Origin: Thermoanaerobacter sp. A7A
GTDB taxonomy: Bacteria > Bacillota > Thermoanaerobacteria > Thermoanaerobacterales > Thermoanaerobacteraceae
DNA length: 32,388 nt
Direction of reading: 5' to 3'
NCBI RefSeq assembly: GCF_000445185.1
Contig: NZ_AVAF01000092.1
Coordinates: 1-32,388 of the forward strand
The notes beneath the pieces were generated by a model, which saw only the letters and a list, made by a program, of their open reading frames with translations, did no database searches and had not been told where the DNA came from. Both the position numbers and the translations under genes were made by a program. How positions within the stretch are numbered: the first letter of the stretch is position 1; every line of letters begins with the position of its first letter. Below, piece after piece: positions 1 to 7,064 of the stretch.

Positions 1-14
1 GCAATTATTTTTGC

Positions 15-482
15 CTATTTTAAATCATTTTTTATAGTCCTTTTACAATTACTGCATATTCCATAAAAATTCAATTCTCCATAATACACATCAAAGTCAT
101 ATTTTTTATCTATCATTTTTATATACTTTACCAAATCTGGGCTGTAATATTCGTCTATACTACCACAATATTTGCAAATTAAATGAGCGTGAATCTTTTT
201 TTTGTTAAACATTTTAAGTTCATAGTATTTTTTGTTTTCTATTATATTTTCTGATAATATTCCCTTGCCTACAAAAATTCTTAAATTCCTATAAAGAGTT
301 GCTACACCATAATGGGACCATTCTTTCCTAACTTCCTCAAGGAGTGTATCAAAATCAAAATGAATATTAGGGCTCTTCAAAAATACCTCTATCAAAATTT
401 GGCGTTTCTCAGTTATCTTTAAGCCACTTGCTTTCAATGTTTTTATTATTAATGACATCAAATCGTTTTTGTTTTTATCCAT
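15..482 (-). CDS. Fur-family metal/peroxide-responsive transcriptional regulator
   Basis: This is a 155-residue Fur/PerR/Zur-type repressor. The N-terminal winged helix carries the family DNA-reading segment (SHYGVATLYRNLRIF, about residues 56-70). The C-terminal half has two CxxC pairs, C103/C106 and C143/C146, which hold structural zinc in this family. An HAH motif (H98, H100) stands just before the first pair, where regulatory metal ligands are found. I chose the ATG at 482 because a GGTGG ribosome site lies 6 bases before it. An in-frame ATG at 506 has no ribosome site and falls inside a CATATG palindrome just downstream of the predicted promoter. The promoter contains a perfect 20-bp palindrome, which suggests autoregulation. 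The family call is firm. Whether it senses iron, peroxide, zinc or something else cannot be read from the sequence. Confidence 0.88.
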   Translation of the reverse strand: MDKNKNDLMSLIIKTLKASGLKITEKRQILIEVFLKSPNIHFDFDTLLEEVRKEWSHYGVATLYRNLRIFVGKGILSENIIENKKYYELKMFNKKKIHAHLICKYCGSIDEYYSPDLVKYIKMIDKKYDFDVYYGELNFYGICSNCKRTIKNDLK

Positions 483-518
483 CATAGACCACCATATTTT
501 TAACATATGTTCAATTTA

Positions 519-547
519 AATATACACCTTTTATTGACATATGTCAA
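519..547 (-). promoter_or_regulatory. promoter of the Fur-family gene
   Basis: On the minus strand a perfect -35 TTGACA (542-547) is followed by a 17-base spacer and a -10 TATATT (519-524). The -35 box is part of the 531-550 palindrome, so a protein bound there would block RNA polymerase. Confidence 0.75.
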
Positions 548-550
548 TAA
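531..550. promoter_or_regulatory. perfect 20-bp palindromic operator TTATTGACATATGTCAATAA
   Basis: The 20 bases are identical on both strands. Close variants occur at 10733-10752 (18/20), 11181-11200 (18/20), 10693-10712 (17/20) and 6513-6532 (16/20), all at minus-strand promoters. A weaker copy with the core AACATATGTT (502-511) lies 34 bases downstream, near the transcription start. That the Fur-family protein binds here is inferred from autoregulatory placement. Confidence 0.75.
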
Positions 551-588
551 AAAAAGAGGCTTCATACAAAAAGCCTAATGCCTCTTTC
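551..588 (-). terminator. intrinsic terminator after the DUF1847 gene
   Basis: On the minus strand an 8-bp stem (AAAGAGGC / GCCTCTTT, arms 580-587 and 553-560) ends in a run of T. It follows the stop codon of the DUF1847 gene by a few bases and isolates it from the Fur-family gene. Confidence 0.8.
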
Positions 589-595
589 CACTAAA

Positions 596-1198
596 TTACG
601 CATTAACAGCTTCTAATCCTTTTACAGGACAATGAGCGTATTTTCTGTCCTTTGCCACCAGTGTTGTGACTAACCCTTTAGAATATTTATTAAAAAGTAT
701 GTCATGGCCTACGCAAAGACCTATTACTACATTGAGTTCTGTATTTTCTTGGTTCATTATCTCTGCCTGTGTTATAGGATTGCAAGTAGCAACAAATCCC
801 TCTTTATCTTTTTGAATGTCTATATCTTCTATATCAATAGAACCGACTTTACAGCAAACAGGAACAATTTTTAAATCATATTGTTCTAATAATTTTACAA
901 ATTGTTTCGCTTCTTTACTCATAGAATAACAAAATGCAACGCCAATAGTTTTAAATCCCATCTGTTTAATAAACTCTATTATTTCCTCAGTTCTACTTCT
1001 CAACTCTCCATTTTTCTTTTTAGGAAGAGTATTGGCAAAGTTCATTATTTTATGAACCATTTCATCTTGTTTATATATTGCTACAGATTGTTCTACTATA
1101 TCCCTTCTTTCAACAGTAGGGCAATTTTTCGGGAAATTAGCCTCCCCTTTAGCACAAGGCTTTTTAGGACATATTCCACAAGTATAAATTGCTTTCAT
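596..1198 (-). CDS. DUF1847 family cysteine-rich protein
   Basis: This 200-residue protein resembles the DUF1847 family found in anaerobes, whose function I do not know. The N-terminus holds a likely metal or iron-sulfur site (C7-x2-C10-x4-C15-x10-C26). Further cysteines lie in the VCCKVG, TCNP, GLCVGHD and HCPVKG segments. There is no signal peptide or membrane segment, so it should be cytosolic. The ATG at 1198 was chosen because AGAGGTGA lies 6 bases before it. The longer in-frame reading to 1270 would run through the promoter and operator. The gene has its own promoter with an inverted-repeat operator that is also present, imperfectly, at the metal-chelate transporter promoter. That points to a shared metal-linked signal. 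Confidence 0.78.
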   Translation of the reverse strand: MKAIYTCGICPKKPCAKGEANFPKNCPTVERRDIVEQSVAIYKQDEMVHKIMNFANTLPKKKNGELRSRTEEIIEFIKQMGFKTIGVAFCYSMSKEAKQFVKLLEQYDLKIVPVCCKVGSIDIEDIDIQKDKEGFVATCNPITQAEIMNQENTELNVVIGLCVGHDILFNKYSKGLVTTLVAKDRKYAHCPVKGLEAVNA

Positions 1199-1210
1199 TT
1201 TATTCACCTC

Positions 1211-1227
1211 TTGTATACTGTATACAA
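1211..1227. promoter_or_regulatory. 17-bp inverted-repeat operator TTGTATAC-T-GTATACAA
   Basis: Two perfect 8-base arms flank one central base. The site lies between the predicted transcription start and the ribosome site of the DUF1847 gene, a usual place for a repressor. A 14/17 match lies at 4958-4974 before the ABC transporter operon. The shape suits a GntR-type or similar dimer; the regulator is not identified. Confidence 0.65.
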
Positions 1228-1241
1228 TATTCGCTAAAAAA

Positions 1242-1270
1242 ATTATAGCATATCCCTCTCCCCTGTGCAA
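1242..1270 (-). promoter_or_regulatory. promoter of the DUF1847 gene
   Basis: The minus strand reads TTGCAC (1265-1270), a 17-base spacer, and TATAAT (1242-1247). The operator at 1211-1227 begins 14 bases downstream of the -10. Confidence 0.75.
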
Positions 1271-1377
1271 GGGGGTTATTCTTCAAAGCAATCTATACAG
1301 ACCTTTTTCCCCTCCTTAAATCTTATCTCATTCTCCGTAGTGTATTGCCACATATTTTAACTGTATTGAAGGGTATA

Positions 1378-1794
1378 TTACAATGTATCCTCTGGACCTT
1401 TTATACTGTCAAGTTCATAAACATAAGGCTTTATATCCAGTATAGGACTTCCATCTAAGGCATCTACACCTTTTACATAAAGTTTATTTCCTTCAATTTT
1501 TACAATGTCAGCCACACAAAAAGCTATAGGGTTTGGCCTTGAAGGAGAACGAGTGGCAAATACTCCTTTTACCTCCGGCCCCCATGGAGTGACAGTTTTT
1601 ATGACATCTCTTTTCCCTAAATGGCACCAGTAAAGAACTATTATGTGCTTTTTACTCTCTATATCATGAAGCCCGTCTTGAAACTCAGGGTATATTTCCA
1701 ACATTGCTTCCTTATCGCTCACCCTTCCTTGATGAGGCGCTTCCCCTCTCTTTTTATAAGGACTGTGTATCACACCTATAGATATCAATTCCAC
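1378..1794 (-). CDS. trmO: TrmO/TsaA-family tRNA m6t6A methyltransferase-like protein
   Basis: The 138 residues match the UPF0066/TrmO beta-barrel family, which in E. coli methylates N6-threonylcarbamoyladenosine-37 of tRNA-Thr using S-adenosylmethionine. Visible family features are the GVIHSPY start, the HxGR segment near residue 21, and the ATRSPSRPNPI block near residues 80-90 followed by VDALDGSPILDIKPY. The length suits the single-domain form; E. coli TrmO has an extra C-terminal domain. The start is GTG at 1794, preceded by GGAAGGGG about 9 bases away. It follows the ABC ATPase on the same strand, separated by a REP-like element, so it may be cotranscribed with the transporter. Homologues next to metal transporters are of uncertain substrate, so tRNA modification is likely but not proven here. 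Confidence 0.82.
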   Translation of the reverse strand: MELISIGVIHSPYKKRGEAPHQGRVSDKEAMLEIYPEFQDGLHDIESKKHIIVLYWCHLGKRDVIKTVTPWGPEVKGVFATRSPSRPNPIAFCVADIVKIEGNKLYVKGVDALDGSPILDIKPYVYELDSIKGPEDTL

Positions 1795-1815
1795 GGCAAT
1801 TACCCCTTCCTTTCC

Positions 1816-1918
1816 GTTAAAGTGGAATGAAAGTTCAGACGGAAGGGACGGTTCTTCATGTCCGAAAACTCAGACGGAAGGAACCGTCCCCCTTGTCCGA
1901 GCTGTTAAAGTGGAATGA
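1816..1918. repeat. REP/MITE-like palindromic element bounded by a 15-bp direct repeat
   Basis: A 15-base direct repeat (GTTAAAGTGGAATGA) lies at 1816-1830 and 1904-1918. The second copy is the 3' end and stop codon of the ABC ATPase gene. Between them are two head-to-tail units, 1836-1864 and 1871-1900, both starting CAGACGGAAG and ending GTCCGA. The inner parts are inverted relative to each other (GGGACGGTTC at 1845-1854, GAACCGTCCC at 1881-1890). From general knowledge, GGGACGGTTC/GAACCGTCCC palindromes are dispersed in clostridial genomes and tied to REP-associated tyrosine transposases. No transposase is present here. Confidence 0.65.
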
Positions 1919-2657
1919 CAACGGGTACTCCTCGGCAGGTTTCTACTGCAACAGGAATCCCATATACAGCCTCTATATTTTCTTCTGTCATGACTTCTAT
2001 CCCACCATAGACAAAAATGGTATTATCTTTTAAAAGTAAAAATTTATCAGAAAATCTAAGTGCCAAATTTAAATCGTGGCTTATAACAATTGCTGCTATA
2101 TTTTGCTCTTTCACCGTGTCTTTTATAATTCTTAAAACCTCGATTTGGTTTTTCAAATCCAAATTATTTGTCGGCTCATCCAAAAGCATTACAATAGGTT
2201 GCTGTACTAAAGCCCTCGCTATGACTACCTTTTGCAATTCTCCTCCACTTAACTCATTCAAATAGCACAGTGATAATTTTTCTAAATCAAATTTTTTTAA
2301 CACCTCATTTACAATCTTTATATCCCTTTCAGTCACATCCCACTTTATATGAGGCTTTCTTCCTAAAAGTACCGCATCAAATACAGTAAATCGACCATTC
2401 TCATTCCTTTGCGCCACATATCCTATTTTTTTAGCTGTCTCTATTCTACTTAATTTTGAAATTTCATCTTTTTCGATATATATTGCTCCTTTGTGAGGTT
2501 TTAGAATTTTATTTATACACTTCAAAAGAGTAGATTTCCCCGCCCCATTGTTTCCTAAAATAGAAAGTAACTCCCCTCTTTGAAGAGTAAATTTAACATC
2601 TTTTAAAACGGGCACACTGGTATAACTGAATTCAATGCCATCTATATCTAAAATCAT
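1905..2657 (-). CDS. FecCD-type ABC transporter, ATP-binding protein
   Basis: This 250-residue ABC ATPase has Walker A GNNGAGKST (35-43), Q-loop Q83, signature LSGGE (136-140), Walker B ending D160-E161 and switch H194. It belongs to the FepC/BtuD group that energises import of iron chelates, haem or cobalamin. It starts at an ATG overlapping the permease stop as ATGA, so the two are translationally coupled. It is the third gene of the binding protein-permease-ATPase set. Its 3' end was partly duplicated by or next to the REP-like element. The substrate is not readable from the sequence; iron complexes, cobamides, molybdate and tungstate are all possible for this group. Confidence 0.93.
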   Translation of the reverse strand: MILDIDGIEFSYTSVPVLKDVKFTLQRGELLSILGNNGAGKSTLLKCINKILKPHKGAIYIEKDEISKLSRIETAKKIGYVAQRNENGRFTVFDAVLLGRKPHIKWDVTERDIKIVNEVLKKFDLEKLSLCYLNELSGGELQKVVIARALVQQPIVMLLDEPTNNLDLKNQIEVLRIIKDTVKEQNIAAIVISHDLNLALRFSDKFLLLKDNTIFVYGGIEVMTEENIEAVYGIPVAVETCRGVPVVIPL

Positions 2658-3718
2658 CTCTTATACCCCCTTGAAAGCACATAGAGGAAAACCGGTGCTC
2701 CCAAAAAGGAGGTTATAGCTCCCACAGGTAATACTACCGGTGAAATAATAGTTCTGCCTAAAGTGTCTGATGCTAAAAGTATTAAACCTCCCATTACAGA
2801 AGAAGCAGGAATTAAAAATCTATGGTCTCCTCCAATTAATCTTCTCATTATGTGAGGTCCAATAAGTCCAATAAAGCCTATAATTCCTACAAAAGAGGTA
2901 ATGACGGCAGCAATTAAAGAAGAGACAAACATCCCTAATAATCTTACTCTTTCCACGTCAACTCCAAGACCTTTTGCCGTTTCTTCTCCACTGTCTAAAG
3001 CATTATAGTTCCATCTGTTAAACATAAAATATATCAGAGAAATACTTATAACTACAGACATTATGCCCAAATCCTTCCATGATGCCCTTCCTATATCTCC
3101 AAATGTCCAAAAAACTACAGAAGCCACTTTTACATCATCAGCAAAATACTGCAAAATCATAGTAACTGCTGAAAACAAAGACCCTAAAGCTACTCCTGCC
3201 AAAACCATCGCTTCAGGAGTTACTCTAAAGCTTTTTGCCAACATCAATACAACCATTGTCGAACCCATAGAACCCAAAAAAGCAAAAAAGACTACTAAAT
3301 AAGGATTGTTTATAATCACAGAATCAGAATTTGCAGTACTACCTGCACCAAACACAATTATAGCTACTGCTGCTCCAAAAGCTGCTCCTTGAGAAATACC
3401 TAAAGTGAAAGGAGAGGCTAAGGGATTTCTTAAAATGCTTTGGGTTACACATCCTGCAACTGAAAGACCAATTCCTGCTACAATTGCTGTTAAAACCCTT
3501 GGCATCCTAATTTTCCAAACTATGATACGAAATCTCTCTTCTCCCTTACCTAACAACGTTTTTATGACATCATAGGTACTAATGCCAGCCGAACCTGCAT
3601 TTATAGCATATACTGCAAGTACAAATGTAGCCAAAGCTGTTAAAAATATAATCAATATTTTTCTTTTGATATATTTATTATAGCTATCCGGTACAGTATA
3701 TATAAATGACTGTCTCAA
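2654..3718 (-). CDS. FecCD-type ABC transporter permease
   Basis: The 354-residue integral membrane protein has about ten hydrophobic segments and family landmarks such as RMPRVLTAIVAGIGLSVAG (near residue 75), RNPLASPFTLGIS with the downstream GAAFGAA, and GFIGLIGPHIMRRLIGGDHR, which docks the ATPase, near residue 285. It forms the pore of the BtuCD-like importer with the downstream ATPase. The start is TTG at 3718, supported by AAGGGG 8 bases upstream. No ATG near the N-terminus has a better site. A 61-base gap without a hairpin separates it from the binding-protein gene. Confidence 0.93.
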   Translation of the reverse strand: MRQSFIYTVPDSYNKYIKRKILIIFLTALATFVLAVYAINAGSAGISTYDVIKTLLGKGEERFRIIVWKIRMPRVLTAIVAGIGLSVAGCVTQSILRNPLASPFTLGISQGAAFGAAVAIIVFGAGSTANSDSVIINNPYLVVFFAFLGSMGSTMVVLMLAKSFRVTPEAMVLAGVALGSLFSAVTMILQYFADDVKVASVVFWTFGDIGRASWKDLGIMSVVISISLIYFMFNRWNYNALDSGEETAKGLGVDVERVRLLGMFVSSLIAAVITSFVGIIGFIGLIGPHIMRRLIGGDHRFLIPASSVMGGLILLASDTLGRTIISPVVLPVGAITSFLGAPVFLYVLSRGYKR

Positions 3719-3779
3719 AGCTTCATCCCCTTATCTTTGTAATTCCCCCACTCGAAAAGCGGAGGAATTATGTTATACT

Positions 3780-4916
3780 CTAAAACTTAATTTTTTCAAA
3801 ACCCCCATACACTTCTTCCATTTTGTCATACACATTTTTTCCGTAATCTCCAAAAAACAAACTATAAATTTCTTTTGCCTTTTCTACAGGATCGATATCT
3901 TTAAATGCTTCTGGATAAAGAACTTTTCCAACCCAATAGGAATCTACCAAAGCTGTGTCAATATTTGTAGTGTAATTGTTGTAAGGTAAAATTCCATATA
4001 CATTGTCATTTTTAACAGCCTTCAAACTTTTATAAAAATCAGTATTTTTTTGATAATCTTGTTTAACTAAATCAAAGTTCCCTTCATCAATGAATATTAT
4101 ATCAGGATTCCAATCTAATAATTTTTCTCTTTCTATCATGATACTTCCTTTTTGTCCTAAAGTATCAGCTACATTTTTTGCATTTACAGCCATAAAAGGC
4201 GGATAATTCCCTTGTGTACTCTCTATACCGTGTGCACCTTTAAATCCTAGTGCACCTATATAAACAGTTGGCTTTTTATCCTCTGATATATCCTTTGTCC
4301 TGTCCTGTAAATCTTTTTGAATTCCTTTGATGTAGTCAACTACTTCTTTAGCTCTATCCTCTTTTCCCATAATCTTTCCTATAATCTCTAATGAGGTATA
4401 TACATCCTCTTCAAAAGTACCGAGTTTGCCATAGCTTAAAACTACCACAGGAATTCCTGTTTTGGCCTGCAAGTCATCAGCTTTGGCTTTGTCGAGCAAA
4501 GATATCACAAAAATAACGTCAGGATTTACTTCAACTAATTTCTCTGCATCTGCTGTAGAATCAGGACCACCTTGTCCAATAGTAGGAAGTTGAGCTAATT
4601 TCTCTTGAAAAATCATATTGTAGGTTCTACCATCTACAAGTTTTTTGTCTATATTTTCTACTCCTGCGACTCTATCAATCCCATCTATATAGGTTATAAG
4701 TCTTAAAGCTCCTGGACCTATCCCTACAACTTTATGTACTGGGGTCTTTATCTCTACCTGTCTTCCAACTAAATCTGTAACTGTTTGAACTGTTTCCTTG
4801 GAAGTTTGAGAAGTTTGAGATTGATTTTGTGAAGCTTTACTACAAGCTGTCAAAGAAATGACAATCACTAACAAAATAGCAACTATTCCATTAAATTTTT
4901 TTAATTGTTTTGACAC
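3780..4916 (-). CDS. ABC transporter substrate-binding lipoprotein (iron-chelate/corrinoid type)
   Basis: This 378-residue class III binding protein starts with a lipoprotein signal (hydrophobic stretch, then LTAC about residues 22-25), so it is tethered outside the membrane. After a Ser/Gln/Thr linker comes TDLVGRQVEIKTPVHKVVGIG, the usual beginning of the TroA/FepB-like fold. The two lobes are joined by a long helix near residues 180-215. The GTG start at 4916 has GGAGGGG 6 bases before it. It is the first gene of the transporter operon, and an inverted repeat shared with the DUF1847 promoter lies upstream. The ligand is unknown. Confidence 0.9.
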   Translation of the reverse strand: MSKQLKKFNGIVAILLVIVISLTACSKASQNQSQTSQTSKETVQTVTDLVGRQVEIKTPVHKVVGIGPGALRLITYIDGIDRVAGVENIDKKLVDGRTYNMIFQEKLAQLPTIGQGGPDSTADAEKLVEVNPDVIFVISLLDKAKADDLQAKTGIPVVVLSYGKLGTFEEDVYTSLEIIGKIMGKEDRAKEVVDYIKGIQKDLQDRTKDISEDKKPTVYIGALGFKGAHGIESTQGNYPPFMAVNAKNVADTLGQKGSIMIEREKLLDWNPDIIFIDEGNFDLVKQDYQKNTDFYKSLKAVKNDNVYGILPYNNYTTNIDTALVDSYWVGKVLYPEAFKDIDPVEKAKEIYSLFFGDYGKNVYDKMEEVYGGFEKIKF

Positions 4917-4957
4917 TAATTACCCCTCCATTAATAAATTTTTACTATTATCGGTCC

Positions 4958-4974
4958 ATGTATAATGTATACGA
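4958..4974. promoter_or_regulatory. imperfect copy of the TTGTATAC-T-GTATACAA operator
   Basis: The plus strand reads ATGTATAATGTATACGA, 14 of 17 bases matching the repeat at 1211-1227. It lies just downstream of a possible -10 (TATACT on the minus strand, 4977-4982) for the ABC transporter operon; no good -35 was seen. The matching location at two promoters supports a shared regulator. Confidence 0.5.
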
Positions 4975-5041
4975 GTAGTATAATACGGTGTTACTTTTTT
5001 AAAAATTATAACACAAAAAAATAGCGAAAACAATAGGCATT

Positions 5042-5073
5042 AAAAAAACAGACCAAATTTGGCCTGTTTTTTT
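5042..5073 (-). terminator. intrinsic terminator after the flavoprotein gene
   Basis: The stem CAGGCC-AAATTT-GGTCTG on the minus strand has one G-T pair and is followed by seven T. A-rich bases on the other side make it partly bidirectional, but no plus-strand gene runs into it. Confidence 0.8.
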
Positions 5074-5087
5074 AATTCTTAAAATTC

Positions 5088-6431
5088 TCATATCTTTGAC
5101 ATAGCATCTAAAGCAGCTGAATTTATTGGGTATGACACAGGAGAAGATGTGAGTAGTGGATGTGTCGCCACTTGGAAGGTATTTAATTCTGACGCTGTTG
5201 TTCCTTTTTGTATTGCAAGACTTAAAATATTAATCATTTCACCAACATTTTCTCCTCCTGCTATTTGAGCTCCTAACATGACTCCAGAATATCTTGAGAA
5301 AATCAATTTTATCTTCACACTCTTTGCATTAGGCAAAGTTCCAGGATGTTTGTCCATTGTGCTAAATTCTCCGATTACTATATCAAAGCCTTCAGCTTTT
5401 GCTTGCGTTTCTGTAAGACCTGCAGCAGCAAAAGCAGTATTGTATATCTTTGTAGAAAAAGCACTTATTGTACCTTTATTTTCCCTAACCAATCTTAATT
5501 GAAATACATTTACACCTGCAATTTTTGCCTCATTAGCCGCAGTAGAGGCAAGAAGTATAGGAACATTCTTTCTTGTAAAGAAACACTTCTTTTCTGCACA
5601 GTCACCAACAGCAAATATATCTGGATCGTTAGTTCTCATGTATTCATCAACTGTTATTGCTCCTCTTTCATTGAGTTTTATACCTGCAGCTTCAGCTAAC
5701 TTAGTATTTGGTTTCACTCCCATAGCTAATATGACAACGTCAGCTTTTATTCTTTCACCTGTATGCAGTTCTACTTCTTTTACTTTTGTATCCCCTATAA
5801 GTTTTGTAACTTTTGTATTTGTTTTTATTGTTATACCATGTTCTTTTAATGTAGCTTCTGCCATATCACTATATTCAGGGTCAAAGGCTTGCCACAAAAG
5901 CTTGTCAGCAACCTCAATTATTGTTACATTTTTGCCAAGAAGTTGCACCTGCTCTGCCATTTCAACACCAATAAATCCACCGCCAATTACTACAACATCC
6001 TGAGCCTCGTTAATCTTTTGCTGAACAAATTTTAAGTATTCTTCGTCTTTTTTTATTGTAAATACATTTTCTAAGTCATGCCCTGGTATAAAAATAGGAA
6101 CTATTGGCAAAGAACCTGTCGCTAAAATTAGTTTTTTGTAGGAAATTTCTCCACTCTTTTTAGCATTAACTTTTTTGTTTTCCCTATCAATTGAAAGAAC
6201 TTCATCTATTATTAAATCAATACCAGCATTGGTAAGCATTGCATCGGGTATAACATTTTTAGATGTGTCTTTTAATGTTCCAAAAATGTACGGAATACCG
6301 CAAGGAACCATTACCCGTTCTCCCATTCTTACAACAGTAACTTTCTTATCTTTGTAAGTTTTTTTAGCAGATAAAGCTGCTAAAATTCCACCTGCGCTTC
6401 CTCCAATGACCAAAACATCAGTTTCCATCAC
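5088..6431 (-). CDS. FAD/NAD(P)H pyridine nucleotide-disulfide oxidoreductase, CoA-disulfide/persulfide reductase or NADH oxidase type
   Basis: The 447 residues form a two-dinucleotide-fold flavoprotein. FAD is bound by VIGGSAGG near the N-terminus, NAD(P)H by VVIGGGFIGVEMAE around residue 150, and FAD again by AVGDCAE around residue 275. A single redox cysteine, C44 in VPCGIPY, is the hallmark of the CoA-disulfide reductase/NADH oxidase/NADH-dependent persulfide reductase family. The C-terminal dimer domain ends near residue 447, with no rhodanese domain. The GTG at 6431 has AGGAGG 8 bases upstream; the adjacent ATG at 6428 is the alternative. Its promoter has TTGACA inside a variant of the 20-bp palindrome. 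A CsoR/CstR-like TACCCT-GT-AGGGTA repeat lies just after the predicted start. Sulfur or oxidative stress defence is therefore likely. Confidence 0.85.
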   Translation of the reverse strand: MMETDVLVIGGSAGGILAALSAKKTYKDKKVTVVRMGERVMVPCGIPYIFGTLKDTSKNVIPDAMLTNAGIDLIIDEVLSIDRENKKVNAKKSGEISYKKLILATGSLPIVPIFIPGHDLENVFTIKKDEEYLKFVQQKINEAQDVVVIGGGFIGVEMAEQVQLLGKNVTIIEVADKLLWQAFDPEYSDMAEATLKEHGITIKTNTKVTKLIGDTKVKEVELHTGERIKADVVILAMGVKPNTKLAEAAGIKLNERGAITVDEYMRTNDPDIFAVGDCAEKKCFFTRKNVPILLASTAANEAKIAGVNVFQLRLVRENKGTISAFSTKIYNTAFAAAGLTETQAKAEGFDIVIGEFSTMDKHPGTLPNAKSVKIKLIFSRYSGVMLGAQIAGGENVGEMINILSLAIQKGTTASELNTFQVATHPLLTSSPVSYPINSAALDAMSKI

Positions 6432-6475
6432 TTCTATTACCTCCTATATTTTGCATTTTGCTAGAAACTACCCCC

Positions 6476-6489
6476 TACCCTGTAGGGTA
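6476..6489. promoter_or_regulatory. CsoR/CstR-like inverted repeat TACCCT-GT-AGGGTA
   Basis: Two perfect 6-base arms with C- and G-tracts flank two bases, between the predicted transcription start and the ribosome site of the flavoprotein gene. CsoR/CstR-family repressors bind repeats of this kind, and CstR controls persulfide detoxification genes in Staphylococcus. No csoR/cstR gene lies in this window, so the link is inferred. Confidence 0.5.
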
Positions 6490-6500
6490 CCTCTACGTAA

Positions 6501-6529
6501 ATTATAGGATTATAATAAACTTATGTCAA
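6501..6529 (-). promoter_or_regulatory. promoter of the flavoprotein gene with a 16/20 palindrome variant
   Basis: The minus strand has TTGACA (6524-6529), a 17-base spacer and TATAAT (6501-6506). The stretch 6513-6532 matches the 20-bp palindrome at 531-550 at 16 of 20 positions, with one half (TTATTGACAT) intact. It may be a weak operator or only a good -35. Confidence 0.7.
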
Positions 6530-6590
6530 TAAAATATCAAAAATTTGTTAAGAAAATAGTTTAACAATTTTATTGATTTTTTATTAACAA

Positions 6591-7064
6591 TTGTTTTATA
6601 CGTTAGAAATGCTGGCACAAGACCTCATATTCTTTAAAAAAATAGATGCAGATATGCTAGGAATAGGTCCTTTTATACCTTGCGAAAACACACCTTTAGA
6701 AAGGGAAAAAGGCGGCAATGTGGAAATTGTATTAAAAATGTTGGCTTTATCAAGACTACTATTGCCTGACATTAACATACCTGCTACTACTGCTTTGGCT
6801 GTTAAAGACAAAGCAGGTTATATTAAAGGACTAAAGTGTGGAGCTAATGTAATAATGCCAAATATAGGTATAGATGAGTATAAAAATTTATATAAACTTT
6901 ATCCTGGAAAAGTACCTGACAATCCCTCTGAAGCTGTAAATAGCCTTGAAAATATCAAAAAGCTTATTTTATCCCAAAATAGGACAATTGGAAAAGATAA
7001 AGGCTATCGTAAAAAAATATTAAATAACAATCGTTCCTTTCTTTACAAAAATTTTTTAGAATAA
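6591..7064 (+). pseudogene. hydE: 5'-truncated HydE, [FeFe]-hydrogenase radical SAM maturase remnant
   Basis: The 157-codon open stretch matches only the C-terminal part of HydE/BioB-like radical SAM proteins: TLEMLAQDL, DADMLGIGPFIPCENTPL, MLALSRLLLPDINIPATTAL, GANVIMPNIG and YKNLYKLYPGK. HydE is about 350 residues. The region with the CxxxCxxC iron-sulfur motif (roughly the first 190 residues) is missing, and the DNA before about 6597 is A+T-rich noncoding sequence. No ribosome site precedes the first ATG. The 3' end looks intact and overlaps the convergent NifX-like gene by 22 bases. It cannot work as a radical SAM enzyme, and an intact copy is expected elsewhere. The call as a remnant is firm; the exact break is approximate. 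Confidence 0.85.

Noticed and set aside
486-506. Longer N-terminus for the Fur-family protein starting at ATG 506
   Set aside because: There is no ribosome site, the added residues (MLKIWWSM) are unlike the family, and the ATG belongs to a CATATG palindrome near the transcription start.
1199-1270. 24-residue N-terminal extension of the DUF1847 protein
   Set aside because: It would be encoded across the promoter and operator, while ATG 1198 has a good ribosome site.
6545-6598. TTGTTAA / TTAACAA half-sites upstream of the hydE remnant, resembling Rex operators
   Set aside because: Rex sites need TTGTTAA and TTAACAA with four bases between. Here the spacing is nine or more, and the region is simply A+T-rich.
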